Source: Porphyromonas sp. COT-239 OH1446
Lineage (GTDB): Bacteria; Bacteroidota; Bacteroidia; Bacteroidales; Porphyromonadaceae
Direction of reading: 5' to 3'
DNA: 56,015 nucleotides
Assembly: GCF_000768875.1 (NCBI RefSeq)
Contig: NZ_JRAO01000007.1
Coordinates: 503-56,517, forward strand
Shown: in pieces, positions 32,333 to 41,466 of the stretch
How positions within the stretch are numbered: position 1 is the stretch's first letter
How the letters are laid out: every line of letters starts with the position of its first letter
The notes under the pieces: model-generated
Database searches by the model: none
The model's input: only the letters and a program-made list of their open reading frames with translations
What the model was told of the DNA's origin: nothing
Translations under genes and position numbers: made by a program

Positions 32333-33904
32333 TTAGTATGAGTAATAAGCTAGGTTGCGCCCCCAAAGGCTGTAGTATCGCCGAAGTACCCAGGCCGAGA
32401 AGAGGAGGAGGAGCCAGAGAGCACTCGTCTGCACCCCCGTAAGGCCCACTTGTAGATGGGTATAGGGCAGATCGCCCAAGAAGCGACTGACCTCAAGCAT
32501 GACCTCGGAGAGTCCATCCACGAGCCCTGTGAGCGGTTGCAGGGGCAAAGGTAATGCACTTAGCCCGAGTAACAGCCATACTAAGGGAATCAATACCCCA
32601 ACGAAGAGGCTCATCGGAAGGCTTGCCCACACGAACGAGAGAGCACTGGAGCCCCAATAATAGAGGCATAGGGGGAGCACTAGAGCCTGCGCCGAGAGAG
32701 CCAGGCAAAGCCCTCTCCACAAGAAGCGCACGAGAGGATTGTACAGCTCCCCCACACAGCCTACAAGCGGTCTGTAAAGCAAATAGATCGACAGCAGAGC
32801 AGCATACGAGAGGGTGAAGCTGGGCTGATTGACAAGGAACGGATTGTCCACCAGCTGTACGAGGGCCGAGAGAGCCAGCACGTTGGGCAGACGGGCAGGT
32901 CTACCGAGCAATGCGCCAGCGAGATAGAGGCTCAGCATCAGAGCAGCCCGCACCGTAGGCACAGCCCAGCCCGAGATGAGGGTAAAGCCCCACACCCCCA
33001 CGAGCAGCACCAAAGCCCTCAGACGAGGACGAGCGTCCATCCAGCGGACAAGGCCCAAGAGGCTCAGGAGAAGGGCCGCTACCACCCCCAGGTGAAAGCC
33101 ACTGACAGCCAAGATATGCGCCACCCCACTGGAGACGAAGCTCTCCCGCAGCTCTCGGCTCTCCCGTCCTCGGGGCATATACCCTAGAGCAACGGCTCTA
33201 GAGAGGTGAGTCGCCTGTCCCTCGGGCAGCAATCGGCCGAGACGCTCCGAGAGACGCTGCTGCAAGAGACGACCAACTAAACGAGGCCTAGTGAGTAGCC
33301 TCCCCCACCCCTTCAGCGGCCTAGAGCCCTCGACGAGGCCAAAGACAGAGCCCGAGATCCCCCGAGAGAGGCGCGAGGTCCTCCACCGCTCCTCTCCCTC
33401 AAAGTGTATAGGCCTCAGCCTCGAGAGCTCCAGTGTATCCCCCAGCCCTACGCTGGGCAAGCCCCTCGTATAGAACACCAGATGATGCCCCCGAACCTCA
33501 GAGGTGAGGAGCTCAACCTCGAGGCTATAGCCCGAAGGGATGCGCTCTGCCGAGGTCAAGACCAAAGCCCTAGCTTCGGTCGGCAGATCACCCTCAGCTA
33601 TCCGATGCCTTCGCTCATAAGCCCTCACGAGAAGTACCGCCAGCGAGAGCACGAGAACAAGGCCTCCCAGACGAGCAAGCCAACTCGGCAGATAAACGCC
33701 TCCTCTCTGTATGAAGTGGGCAAGCTGAGAGAGCGACAAAAGCACAAACCCCACACCTACACCCCTCATGGGGTCTAGGTATGGGGCATAGTATATCCCA
33801 AGGATAAAGGCTAGAGCGGGCAAGAGGAGGGGATGACGCCGTAGCGTCTGCCTCAGCTCCGAGAGCAGCCAACCTAGCTCTGAGCGGATGCCTCTGTATC
33901 GCAC
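32333..33904 (-). CDS. comEC: ComEC/Rec2-type DNA-uptake membrane protein (short form)
   Basis: A 523-aa polytopic protein with an N-terminal hydrophobic pair, a soluble domain (about 95-210), and a competence domain of many spans. The family signature is AHILAVSGFHLGVVAALL near residue 265, followed by LISGWAVPTVRAALM, which matches the GxxxPxxRA motif. It ends after the membrane domain: the metallo-beta-lactamase domain found in full-length ComEC is absent. Such short forms may still form the inner-membrane channel for transforming DNA. It follows rpe by 20 bp. Confidence 0.87.
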   Translation of the reverse strand: MRYRGIRSELGWLLSELRQTLRRHPLLLPALAFILGIYYAPYLDPMRGVGVGFVLLSLSQLAHFIQRGGVYLPSWLARLGGLVLVLSLAVLLVRAYERRHRIAEGDLPTEARALVLTSAERIPSGYSLEVELLTSEVRGHHLVFYTRGLPSVGLGDTLELSRLRPIHFEGEERWRTSRLSRGISGSVFGLVEGSRPLKGWGRLLTRPRLVGRLLQQRLSERLGRLLPEGQATHLSRAVALGYMPRGRESRELRESFVSSGVAHILAVSGFHLGVVAALLLSLLGLVRWMDARPRLRALVLLVGVWGFTLISGWAVPTVRAALMLSLYLAGALLGRPARLPNVLALSALVQLVDNPFLVNQPSFTLSYAALLSIYLLYRPLVGCVGELYNPLVRFLWRGLCLALSAQALVLPLCLYYWGSSALSFVWASLPMSLFVGVLIPLVWLLLGLSALPLPLQPLTGLVDGLSEVMLEVSRFLGDLPYTHLQVGLTGVQTSALWLLLLFSAWVLRRYYSLWGRNLAYYSY

Positions 33905-33924
33905 GGCATACCCCTAGGGTTCGG

Positions 33925-34587
33925 CTAAGAGTTCCGCTTTAGGGCCTTAAGCCCCGCAATAGCCTCTAGGGGGGCAGCATGGCCAAAGACATAGCTGCCA
34001 GCCACCAAAGCATCCGCCCCCGCCTCGACGAGGCGTGCACCAGTCTGGGCATTCACTCCCCCATCGATCTCAATGAGACAACTATGCCCACCCTCGTCAA
34101 TCATCCGACGTAGGCGACGAGTCTTGTCTATGGTTTGCTCGATGAAGCGTTGCCCGCCATAGCCAGGATTGACGCTCATCAAGAGCACCATATCCAGCTC
34201 GGGCAGGATGTCTCGAAGGAGCTCTACGGGCGTATGAGGATTGAGCGTTACAGCTGCTTTCATCCCGGCGTCCTTGATCGCCCCTAGGGCTCGATGCAGG
34301 TGGGTACAGGCCTCGTAGTGCACATTCATCGTATCGACCTTGAGGGCAGAGAGCTCTCGAACGAACTTGATCGGCTCGACGATCATCAGATGCACATCGA
34401 GGGGCTTCTCAATGATCGGGCGAATGGCCTCAAGGATGGGGAAACCAAAGGAGAGGTTGGGCACAAAGACACCGTCCATGATGTCGATGTGCAACCAATC
34501 GGCTTGGCTCTGATTGATCATGCGAATATCCCGCTCTAGATGCAGGAAGTCTGCCGAGAGCAGAGAGGGGGAGATAATGGTACTCAT
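33925..34587 (-). CDS. rpe: ribulose-phosphate 3-epimerase
   Basis: A 220-aa TIM-barrel metalloenzyme of the pentose-phosphate pathway interconverting ribulose-5-P and xylulose-5-P. ISPSLLSADF, WLHIDIMDGVFVPNLSFG, VHLMIVEP, LMSVNPGYGGQRF and EIDGGVNAQT hold the metal ligands and catalytic Asp residues. I use the ATG at 34587 (MSTIISPSLL); an ATG at 34623 would add a hydrophobic 12-residue leader that is not typical. Upstream lies a 42-aa frame, downstream comEC. Confidence 0.95.
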   Translation of the reverse strand: MSTIISPSLLSADFLHLERDIRMINQSQADWLHIDIMDGVFVPNLSFGFPILEAIRPIIEKPLDVHLMIVEPIKFVRELSALKVDTMNVHYEACTHLHRALGAIKDAGMKAAVTLNPHTPVELLRDILPELDMVLLMSVNPGYGGQRFIEQTIDKTRRLRRMIDEGGHSCLIEIDGGVNAQTGARLVEAGADALVAGSYVFGHAAPLEAIAGLKALKRNS

Positions 34588-34634
34588 AGCTAGAAATAGG
34601 GGAAGGGCTAGTAACAGGGCCAACCAGGGCCCGG

Positions 34635-34763
34635 CTAGATGATAGAGGCCAGCATACGCAGGCGGAGGAGGGTTTGCTGATGTCGCTCTCCCTGACGCTC
34701 ACGCTCGGCCGAGAGGGCGATGTTGATCTTTTCGCTTTCGCTAAGTCTGTAGATTTGCTTCAT
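34635..34763 (-). CDS. small 42-aa protein between sigma factor and rpe, unknown
   Basis: A 42-codon frame on the same strand as its neighbours, beginning MKQIYRLSESEKINIALSAE and ending LRMLASII. The sequence is strongly charged and predicted helical with heptad-like leucines (TLLRLRMLASII). It fills most of the gap between the ECF sigma gene (120 bp upstream) and rpe (47 bp downstream). I recognise no family. It could be a small regulator, or a chance frame; the absence of rare-looking composition and the sensible spacing favour a gene. Confidence 0.4.
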   Translation of the reverse strand: MKQIYRLSESEKINIALSAERERQGERHQQTLLRLRMLASII

Positions 34764-34883
34764 AAGCACTGCGCTTTAGAGTTGTCCAATGCTGCCCCCC
34801 TCTCCAGCGAGACGAGCAGCCTATAGCGAACTAACGCACCACAGAGCCTCCGTAGTATATCCCCACCCCGAGATGCTCGAGCC

Positions 34884-35468
34884 TTAGCTCCCGAGCTGCA
34901 TCTGCTTGCGCAGATTGATCAGGGCATAGCGCATCCGCCCCAGGGCAGTATTGATGCTGACACCCGTGTGCTCGGAGATCTCTTTGAAACTCATCTCCTG
35001 CCAATAGCGCAGCACAACGACCTCTCTCTGCTCGGCAGACAGAGCCTCAAGGCCTCGGTAGAGCTCCCCGACCATATCGCCAGCGATGAGCTCCTGCTCA
35101 GCATTGAGACCCTCATCGGCGATCGAGGTCGCAATGAAGTCTCGTCCACTCTCATCCTCAATAGGGTCGAAACGAGCCTCACTGCGCAACCGCCTATAAT
35201 GATCCATAATGCGGTTGTGGGTGATGCGGCTAAGCCACTGCTTGAACTTCCCCTCGGCACTGTATCCCCCCTGGCGAATGGTTGTCATCACCTTGATGAA
35301 GACATCCTGGAAAAGATCCTCTACCACCTCCTCATCTGAACATGAGAAGCGAATATAGGTGTGTACAAAGGCGTCGTAACGCATGAGCAGCGTATCAAAG
35401 GCCTCATTACATCCCTGTGCATATAGGGCGACGAGCTGGTCGTCTGCCATTGTCTCCAATCTACGCAT
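34884..35468 (-). CDS. RNA polymerase sigma factor, ECF (sigma-70 family)
   Basis: A 194-aa sigma factor. Region 2 includes FDTLLMRYDAFVHTYIR and DLFQDVFIKVMTTIRQGGYSAEGKFKQWL (given in parts), with ITHNRIMDHYRR at the end. Region 4 is LSAEQREVVVLRYWQEMSFKEI followed by TGVSINTALGRMRYALINLRK, the helix-turn-helix that reads -35 DNA. No anti-sigma gene follows, which is a little unusual for ECF factors; the next frame on the strand codes a 42-aa protein. Start could be the ATG at 35468 or the one six codons later. Confidence 0.92.
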   Translation of the reverse strand: MRRLETMADDQLVALYAQGCNEAFDTLLMRYDAFVHTYIRFSCSDEEVVEDLFQDVFIKVMTTIRQGGYSAEGKFKQWLSRITHNRIMDHYRRLRSEARFDPIEDESGRDFIATSIADEGLNAEQELIAGDMVGELYRGLEALSAEQREVVVLRYWQEMSFKEISEHTGVSINTALGRMRYALINLRKQMQLGS

Positions 35469-35642
35469 GGTTGTTGTGTAGTATTTGTTTGACGATCAAT
35501 ATTTATAGAGATGTAGAGATGCTCCGATAGGCAAATACGTTGAGGTGGATGTGGGTGAGTTATTTAGTTAGCTGTGAGCATTAAGCTCGTCCAAAGTAAG
35601 CAAATCTTCGGCAAATAGCCAAAAGCCCTGGATACCCATCGC

Positions 35643-36146
35643 CTAGGGTCTACGAGGCGAGAGCCCCTGGCGAAGGCCCTCCAAGAGAGAGGGGCAAGCC
35701 ATCTCGAGGATGTCCAGTACCCTCTCGAAGCCCTCAGCCCCACCATAGTAAGGGTCGGGGACGTGATCGGGACGAGGACGGGGCATCCAGTCCGTCAGGA
35801 GGCTCACCTTCGCCTCTGCCTCTGGCGTTGGGGCCATATCGATGAGGCTCTGCCGATTGCGCTCATCCATCCCGATGATGTAGTCGAAGCGAAAGAAGTC
35901 CTCATAGACGACAGGCCGACTCAGAGAAGAGAGGGTATAGCCTCGGCGAGCAGCATGGGCTCGCATACGACTATCGGCTGGCTCTCCCTCATGGTGGGCA
36001 CTCGTACCAGCTGAGTCGATCTCGAAGAGCTCGCTGAGGCCTTCCTGAGCGACATAGGCTGAGAAAACGCCTTCGGCACTAGGAGAGCGGCAGATATTGC
36101 CTAGACAAACGAATAGGATCTTGGTTTTTGTCTTTGTTTGCTGCAT
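35643..36146 (-). CDS. low-molecular-weight protein tyrosine phosphatase
   Basis: A 167-aa cytosolic phosphatase. The P-loop CLGNICRS is at residues 14-21 (Cys14 nucleophile, Arg20), and the general acid lies in VPDPYYGG near residue 133. Residues between include DSAGTSAHHEGEPADSRM, as in the family. I use the ATG at 36146; a longer frame upstream runs back through a tRNA gene and cannot be real. In other bacteria such enzymes act on BY-kinases controlling polysaccharide export; no such kinase is in this window. tRNA-Pro lies upstream, with a hairpin between. Confidence 0.93.
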   Translation of the reverse strand: MQQTKTKTKILFVCLGNICRSPSAEGVFSAYVAQEGLSELFEIDSAGTSAHHEGEPADSRMRAHAARRGYTLSSLSRPVVYEDFFRFDYIIGMDERNRQSLIDMAPTPEAEAKVSLLTDWMPRPRPDHVPDPYYGGAEGFERVLDILEMACPSLLEGLRQGLSPRRP

Positions 36147-36221
36147 AGGTTTGTAAGGGTTAAGATAAAGAGGACTAAGAGCCCCAAGGGCTATGAGGCC
36201 CTCAAGGGTCGTCCAAAGCAA

Positions 36222-36261
36222 GCAGCACCACAAGACTTCGTTAACTGTCTTGCGGTGCTGC
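36222..36261 (-). terminator. hairpin after tRNA-Pro(TGG)
   Basis: Arms GCAGCACCACAAGAC (36222-36236) and GTCTTGCGGTGCTGC (36247-36261), one mismatch, 10-nt loop, 13 bp beyond the tRNA 3' end. The T-run on the minus strand is weak. Confidence 0.6.
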
Positions 36262-36273
36262 CTCTTGTTTCGA

Positions 36274-36351
36274 TGGTCGGGATACCAGGATTCGAACCTG
36301 GGACCCCCTGCTCCCAAAGCAGGTGCGCTAACCGGACTGCGCTACATCCCG
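36274..36351 (-). tRNA. tRNA-Pro (TGG anticodon)
   Basis: Read on the minus strand: acceptor CGGGATG pairs with TATCCCG, D arm GCGC..GCGC, anticodon stem CCTGC/GCAGG with loop TTTGGGA, T arm CCAGG-TTCGAAT-CCTGG, discriminator A, and CCA encoded at 36276-36274. The anticodon TGG reads CCA/CCG codons. Its own promoter lies just upstream. Confidence 0.97.
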
Positions 36352-36367
36352 TTCCTTATTTCGACTG

Positions 36368-36399
36368 CAAAGGTATGAAGCATTCTGGATATATGCAAG
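36368..36399 (-). promoter_or_regulatory. promoter of tRNA-Pro(TGG)
   Basis: On the minus strand: CTTG (36399-36396), 20-nt spacer, TACCTTTG (36375-36368), 16 bp before the tRNA 5' end. Confidence 0.65.
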
Positions 36400-36464
36400 C
36401 AGTTGCCCCTATTTTTTCTCAAACAAGGGAGATAGGCATCAGCAGGAGAAAGCAAATAAAGTGA

Positions 36465-36497
36465 GCAGCGCAGCGGTCTCGAAGACCACTGCGCTGC
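36465..36497. terminator. hairpin between the two tRNA-Pro genes
   Basis: Arms beginning GCAGCGCAGCGGTCT and ending AGACCACTGCGCTGC, one mismatch, 3-nt loop, 10 bp beyond the GGG tRNA. CTTTTT follows on the + strand; on the minus strand the tail is only moderately T-rich. Confidence 0.6.
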
Positions 36498-36506
36498 CTT
36501 TTTGTG

Positions 36507-36581
36507 TCGGGATGACTGGATTCGAACCAGCGACCACACGCCCCCCAGACGTGTACTCTAACCGGGCTGAGCTACATCCCG
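36507..36581 (-). tRNA. tRNA-Pro (GGG anticodon)
   Basis: Acceptor CGGGATG/CATCCCG, D arm GCTC..GAGT, anticodon stem CACGT/GCGTG with loop CTGGGGG, T arm GCTGG-TTCGAAT-CCAGT, discriminator A. The next bases are CAC, so CCA is not encoded and must be added after transcription, unlike the neighbouring tRNA-Pro. Anticodon GGG reads CCC/CCU. Confidence 0.95.
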
Positions 36582-36595
36582 CCTTATTTGCGCTG

Positions 36596-36627
36596 CAAAG
36601 GTATCACTAATTTCCCTATCCGCCAAA
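36596..36627 (-). promoter_or_regulatory. promoter of tRNA-Pro(GGG)
   Basis: On the minus strand: TTTG (36627-36624), 20-nt spacer, TACCTTTG (36603-36596). A full consensus match. Its -33 half lies within the last codons of aroB. Confidence 0.75.
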
Positions 36628-37680
36628 TGTCTCCCGATAAAAATCAAGTCCTTCCTTGATTTCGTCCTCTGTACTGAGGCGTAGCTCCTGGATGTTGCCT
36701 GGCTCTAGGGCTACCATCATGACGATGTCGCCTCGGCTAGACTTCTTGTCCTGCCGCATGAGGGCAAGTAGGGCGGGATAGTCCCGGCACACATAGTGCC
36801 ACTGCGGATAGAGCTCCCTAGAGAGCTGAACGAGCTGACGCAGCAGTGCCGAAGAGCCCCCGAGCTGCTGCACCCCAATATAGGTCTCGACGATCAGGCC
36901 GATGATGACAGCCTCGCCATGGCTTAGGCTGCGATGCTTGGGCGAGGAGAGGCTATAGGCCTCGAGGGCATGACCCACCGTATGGCCGAGGTTGAGGATG
37001 CGTCGAAGGCCCGAGATCTCCTCGGGGTCTTGGGCGACGATATCCTCCTTACACCGAGCGCACTGAGCGATGAGACCCAGCCACTCGTCCTCGGAGAGCG
37101 TCTCGGGGTCTCCGAAGCGCAGGATCTGCCGCCATAGGGCCTCGCCCGAGATCATGCCGTACTTAATGACCTCGGCATAGCCTGAGTAGAGGGCCTCGAG
37201 CGGGAGGCTATCGAGGAAAGCGAGATCGGTAAAGACCTCGAGCGGGGGATGGAAAGCTCCGACAAGGTTCTTCACCCCTGCCAGGTCAATGGCAGCCTTC
37301 CCCCCGATGGCGGCATCGACCATCCCCAGGAGCGTCGTGGGCAGGAGGATATGCCGCAACCCTCGCATATAAGTGGCTGCTGCCAAAGCCCCTAGATCCG
37401 TTAGGCTTCCCCCTCCGACAACAAGGAGGAGGCTGGAGCGAGAAGCTCCCCCTCGCTGAAGCCAAAGCCAAAGCTCCTCGAGGGCTGAGAGACTCTTGAC
37501 CTCCTCCCCACCCCGATGGCTCAGCACCCGCTCCTCGGAGGTTAGACCTCGAAGTAGCCCGAGGGCTTCCCCATGATGTGATTCGAGGGCCTCGTCGATG
37601 AGGACGAACAAAGCATCACAAGCTAGCCCCCTAAGGTAGGGGACTAGCTTGCTCGCAATGATTTGCCTTCCGGTCTCCAT
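36616..37680 (-). CDS. aroB: 3-dehydroquinate synthase
   Basis: A 354-aa NAD- and zinc-dependent enzyme of the shikimate pathway converting DAHP to 3-dehydroquinate. VVGGGSLTDLGALAAATYMRG is the NAD-binding part; LPTTLLGMVDAAIGGKAAIDL, GYAEVIKYG (metal Glu), LNLGHTVGHALE and SHGEAVIIG (metal His residues) follow in the normal order. The ATG at 37680 is 10 bp after the alaS stop codon; longer in-frame extensions would overlap alaS and are Ser/Arg-rich noise. It probably shares the alaS transcript. Confidence 0.95.
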   Translation of the reverse strand: METGRQIIASKLVPYLRGLACDALFVLIDEALESHHGEALGLLRGLTSEERVLSHRGGEEVKSLSALEELWLWLQRGGASRSSLLLVVGGGSLTDLGALAAATYMRGLRHILLPTTLLGMVDAAIGGKAAIDLAGVKNLVGAFHPPLEVFTDLAFLDSLPLEALYSGYAEVIKYGMISGEALWRQILRFGDPETLSEDEWLGLIAQCARCKEDIVAQDPEEISGLRRILNLGHTVGHALEAYSLSSPKHRSLSHGEAVIIGLIVETYIGVQQLGGSSALLRQLVQLSRELYPQWHYVCRDYPALLALMRQDKKSSRGDIVMMVALEPGNIQELRLSTEDEIKEGLDFYRETFGG

Positions 37681-37690
37681 AGCCGAAGGG

Positions 37691-40321
37691 CTAGGCCTTG
37701 AGCCCAGTGTCGAGGAGGATCTGCTCGATGGCCTGGCTGAGGCCCGAGGGGTTCTTGCCCCCAGCCGTAGCGAAGTGGGGCTGTCCGCCACCACCGCCCT
37801 GGATATGCTTGGCTGCTGAGCGGATGAGCGTAGAGGCACTCCAGCCTCGGGTCTCGACAAGATCCTTCGAGAGCATGAGGGTTAGGTGTGCCTTACCCGT
37901 AGCATCGAGGGCTGTAGCGATGAAGATGAAGCTCTCCTGCAGCTCGCCAGCGAGCTGGAAGGCCAGATCCTTGAGGGCCTCTGGCAGGAAGTTCTTCTTC
38001 ACAACGAATAAGCGAACGCCCCCGAGGTACTCTTGGTTTGAGAGCAGCTCGGCCTTGAACTCAGCCACCCGCTCACGGGAGAAGTCCTGCACCTGACGCT
38101 GTAGCTCAGCATTCTCCTCGATCGTCTTCTTGATGGCCACGAGCAGCTGAGGGTGGTTGTGGAAGATCTCTCGGATGCTCTTGAGCGTGTCCTCGATCTC
38201 GTAGAGCACCTTCTCTGCGCCAGCACCCGTAACAGCCTCGATGCGACGCACTCCAGCGGCTACAGAGGCTTCGCTGATGATGCGGAAGAAGCCGATCACC
38301 CCTGTCGAGGGTACGTGCGTCCCCCCGCAAAGCTCGATAGAAGTACCATACTGTAGGACACGCACCTCGTCGCCGTACTTCTCGCCGAAGAGGGCCATAG
38401 CCCCCATGGCCTGAGCCTCGGCAATGGGCATAGAGCGATACTCCTGGCGGACGAGGTTCTGTCGGATGCGGCTATTGACGAGCTGCTCCACCTGTCGCAG
38501 TTGCTCGGGCTCGAGCTTGGCGAAGTGAGAGAAGTCGAAGCGCAGCACCTCGGGCGACACATACGAGCCCTTCTGCTCGACGTGCTCGCCCAGCACCTCC
38601 CTCAAGGCCTCATGCAGGAGGTGGGTGGCCGTGTGGTTGGCCTCTGCAGCCTGCCTGCGCTCGAGATTAATCTCGGCTGTGAAGCTCGCACCGAGATCCT
38701 TGGGCAGCTGCTTCATCAAGTGAACGGCAAGGTTATTCTCCCGCTTAGTATCGAAGATCGGATACCGCTCTGCTCCATCGACGAGCCAGCCACTATCACC
38801 GACTTGCCCTCCCATCTCGGCATAGAAGGGGGTAGAGCTGAGCACAACCTGGTAATACTCGCCCCCCTTCTGCTTGACCTTGCGGTAGCGCAGGATCTCA
38901 CTGTCGCAGCTAGTTAGGTCATAGCCCACGAAGCGGGTCTCGCCTTCGTGGATGCTCTGCCAGTCATCAGCCTCGATGCTGGCAGCATTTCTAGCACGCT
39001 CCTTCTGCTGCTGCATACACTCCTCGAAGCCTGCCTCATCGACACTCATCTGATGCTCCGAGAGGATAAGGGCCGTTAGGTCAATAGGGAAGCCGTAGGT
39101 ATCGTAGAGGAGGAAGGCCACCTGGCCCGAGAGCACACTCTGACCCTGGCTCTGTAGCTCGCCAATCTCCTTATCCAAGAGGCGGATGCCTGTCTCTAGG
39201 GTACGGAGGAAGCTCTCCTCCTCCTCCTTGATCACTCGCTGGATCAGGTCTTGCCCTGCTGCAAGCTCGGGGTAAGCGTCGCCCATCGTCTCGATGAGGA
39301 CGGGTAGGAGGCGATACATGAAGGCCTCACGTCTACCGAGGAAGGTATAGCCATAGCGCACAGCACGGCGCAGGATGCGGCGGATCACATAGCCCGCCTT
39401 GGCATTGGAGGGGAGCTGACCATCGGTGATCGCAAAGGCAATCGTGCGGATATGGTCTGCAATGACACGCATAGCCACATCGCTCTGCTCTGCCTGCCCA
39501 TACTCGTAGCCCGAGAGGGTAGCGATGGTGCGGATGATGGGGGTGAAGAGGTCGGTATCGTAGTTCGACGTCTTGCCCTGAATAGCCATACAGAGACGCT
39601 CGAAGCCCATCCCCGTATCAATCACCTTGTTGGGCAGAGGCTCTAGTGAGCCATCGGACTTGCGGTTGTACTGCATGAAGACGAGATTCCAAATCTCAAT
39701 AACCTGTGGGTGGCTCTGATTGACCAGTGTAAGGGCATCGACGGCGGCACGCTCCTCTTCGCTGCGCAGGTCAACATGGATCTCCGAGCAAGGGCCACAA
39801 GGGCCTTGATCGCCCATCTCCCAGAAGTTATCCTTGCGATTGCCATCAATGATGCGATCCGAGGGTAAGAGGCGTCCCCAAATCTCAGCGGCCTCTTGGT
39901 CTCGCTCTAGCCCCTCGGGCTCGTAGCCCTCGAAGACGGTTACATAGAGTCGGTCTCGATCGACCCCGAGCACCTCGGTCAGGTACTCCCAGGCCCATTC
40001 GATAGCCTCTCGCTTGAAGTAATCGCCGAAGGACCAGTTGCCGAGCATCTCAAACATCGTGTGGTGGTAGGTATCGTGCCCTACCTCCTCGAGGTCATTG
40101 TGCTTACCGCTGACACGCAGACACTTCTGCGAGTCTGCTACACGGGGGTACTTGATCTCGGCGTGCCCGAGGATGATGTCCTTGAACTGGTTCATCCCAG
40201 CGTTGGTAAACATCAGTGTGGGGTCGCCCTTGATCACCATAGGAGCAGAGGGAACAATGTGGTGTCCCTTGCTTTGGAAGAACGACTTATACGACTCTCT
40301 TATCTCTTTGGATGTCATCAT
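37691..40321 (-). CDS. alaS: alanyl-tRNA synthetase
   Basis: An 876-aa class II synthetase. The catalytic core has [29 protein letters not shown] and [14 protein letters not shown]. The editing domain carries the zinc motif [12 protein letters not shown] (about 564) and [15 protein letters not shown] (about 665). The C-terminal C-Ala domain ends with [14 protein letters not shown]. Length is normal. A TACTTTTG box lies about 50 bp upstream of the ATG. Confidence 0.97.
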   Translation of the reverse strand: MMTSKEIRESYKSFFQSKGHHIVPSAPMVIKGDPTLMFTNAGMNQFKDIILGHAEIKYPRVADSQKCLRVSGKHNDLEEVGHDTYHHTMFEMLGNWSFGDYFKREAIEWAWEYLTEVLGVDRDRLYVTVFEGYEPEGLERDQEAAEIWGRLLPSDRIIDGNRKDNFWEMGDQGPCGPCSEIHVDLRSEEERAAVDALTLVNQSHPQVIEIWNLVFMQYNRKSDGSLEPLPNKVIDTGMGFERLCMAIQGKTSNYDTDLFTPIIRTIATLSGYEYGQAEQSDVAMRVIADHIRTIAFAITDGQLPSNAKAGYVIRRILRRAVRYGYTFLGRREAFMYRLLPVLIETMGDAYPELAAGQDLIQRVIKEEEESFLRTLETGIRLLDKEIGELQSQGQSVLSGQVAFLLYDTYGFPIDLTALILSEHQMSVDEAGFEECMQQQKERARNAASIEADDWQSIHEGETRFVGYDLTSCDSEILRYRKVKQKGGEYYQVVLSSTPFYAEMGGQVGDSGWLVDGAERYPIFDTKRENNLAVHLMKQLPKDLGASFTAEINLERRQAAEANHTATHLLHEALREVLGEHVEQKGSYVSPEVLRFDFSHFAKLEPEQLRQVEQLVNSRIRQNLVRQEYRSMPIAEAQAMGAMALFGEKYGDEVRVLQYGTSIELCGGTHVPSTGVIGFFRIISEASVAAGVRRIEAVTGAGAEKVLYEIEDTLKSIREIFHNHPQLLVAIKKTIEENAELQRQVQDFSRERVAEFKAELLSNQEYLGGVRLFVVKKNFLPEALKDLAFQLAGELQESFIFIATALDATGKAHLTLMLSKDLVETRGWSASTLIRSAAKHIQGGGGGQPHFATAGGKNPSGLSQAIEQILLDTGLKA

Positions 40322-40367
40322 ATATGAAGCTGTATATTTTGTTGTTGGTCGAAATGCTTTGAGAGGA

Positions 40368-40375
40368 CAAAAGTA
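40368..40375 (-). promoter_or_regulatory. -7 box (TACTTTTG) of alaS
   Basis: TACTTTTG on the minus strand, 47 bp before the alaS start. No clear -33 TTTG. Confidence 0.45.
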
Positions 40376-40500
40376 CTCTATTTCGGCGAATAAACCCCTC
40401 CCCTAGATCCATCTTCCGAGGGCATCGAAGCCCCTCCCTTAGGGGGATGGAGAGGGGGCAGTAGCCTCCCTCGGCCGCAGGCTAGTCCCCGACAAAACAG

Positions 40501-40536
40501 AGGTCGCCGAGCAACTGGATAGCTACTCGGCGACCT
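40501..40536 (-). terminator. terminator of the SIMPLE-family gene
   Basis: Arms AGGTCGCCGAG (40501-40511) and CTCGGCGACCT (40526-40536) with a 14-nt loop; CTGTTTTGTC follows on the minus strand. The rest of 40376-40560 is GC-rich and shows no gene. Confidence 0.7.
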
Positions 40537-40561
40537 AGGGTCTATAGGGCTGGACAAGGGA

Positions 40562-41299
40562 CTAATCCACCTCAAAGCTCGAGCGTACGGTTACGCTTGC
40601 AGTCTTGAGCTTGGAGGAGGTATTGAACGTCCCACCCCAGCTGTATTCGTCCTCGCTGTTGAGCCCAACGATCTGGAAGACACCCATCGACGAGGAGGTC
40701 ATGCGACCGATGCTCCCCTTACTCCCTCGGGCGATGATAGAGGCTCGATTGTAGGCATCCTCGGAGGCCTCCTGCAACATCTCCATCTTGAGGGTATTGA
40801 GCTGGGTATAGTAGTAGCGAGGAGCACGGGCCACAAGACCGATCCCCTCATGAAGCAATTCGGAGATACTCTGATAGATCTGCTCGACCTCGTCCACACG
40901 GCTCGAGGTGATGATAATATCGCTCATGAGCTCGAAGCCCTTATACTCTCGGATATACTTCTGCATCTGATTGCTGTAGTACTGATCGTACTTCTCCTCT
41001 ACGGAGGTTGAGGAGAAGCTGATCTGCTCCTGCTCGATACCACGCTCCTTGAGATAGGCTAGGATGCGCTCCTTGTAACGCTTGTGCTCGGCATAGGCCT
41101 GCCGCTGGTCTTTGTTCACGGCTACGGCCTTGATCGTCCAAACGATCTGATCGCTCTTGATCTGACGAGAGGCCATCCCAGTAACAGTAATCTTGGGGTC
41201 TCCTCCACTAAAGTGCTTAATGCCCCCAGCCAGCAGCCAAGCACTGACGATAACGGCCACGGCGATGATGGTGGCGATGATTAGCTTACCCTTTTGCAT
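40562..41299 (-). CDS. SIMPLE (DUF541) family membrane-anchored protein
   Basis: A 245-aa protein with an N-terminal hydrophobic anchor or signal (residues about 7-26) and a periplasmic body. ITVTGMASRQIKSDQIVWTI near residue 38 is the SIMPLE/DUF541 opening; the middle (SFSSTSVEEKYDQ, FELMSDIIITSSRVDEVEQIYQSI) and the C-terminal VTVRSSFEV fit. Family members are periplasmic or outer-membrane associated with no agreed function. I use the ATG at 41299; the longer frame to 41389 crosses the promoter-like box. It stands alone. Confidence 0.82.
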   Translation of the reverse strand: MQKGKLIIATIIAVAVIVSAWLLAGGIKHFSGGDPKITVTGMASRQIKSDQIVWTIKAVAVNKDQRQAYAEHKRYKERILAYLKERGIEQEQISFSSTSVEEKYDQYYSNQMQKYIREYKGFELMSDIIITSSRVDEVEQIYQSISELLHEGIGLVARAPRYYYTQLNTLKMEMLQEASEDAYNRASIIARGSKGSIGRMTSSSMGVFQIVGLNSEDEYSWGGTFNTSSKLKTASVTVRSSFEVD

Positions 41300-41376
41300 A
41301 AGTATTTGATTGTTAGATAATGATACATGTATGATCCTCCCGAGGGCCTCATGCAGGGCGATGGGAGCGACAGGCA

Positions 41377-41384
41377 CAAATGTA
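41377..41384 (-). promoter_or_regulatory. -7 box (TACATTTG) of the SIMPLE-family gene
   Basis: TACATTTG on the minus strand, about 78 bp before the start. No clear -33 TTTG. Confidence 0.4.
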
Positions 41385-41466
41385 GACATTTCTTTACACT
41401 CACCATCATTGTAGAAGAAAAAAACTCTACCGCCACGCTGGGGGCTGAGCGGGGAGGGGAGGCGAA

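Noticed and set aside
36147-36317. N-terminal extension of the tyrosine phosphatase
   Set aside because: The extension reads through the tRNA-Pro gene on the same strand; the ATG at 36146 starts just before the phosphatase fold.
37681-37860. 60-residue N-terminal extension of AroB
   Set aside because: It overlaps the end of alaS in another frame and is Ser/Arg/Pro-rich, unlike AroB proteins.
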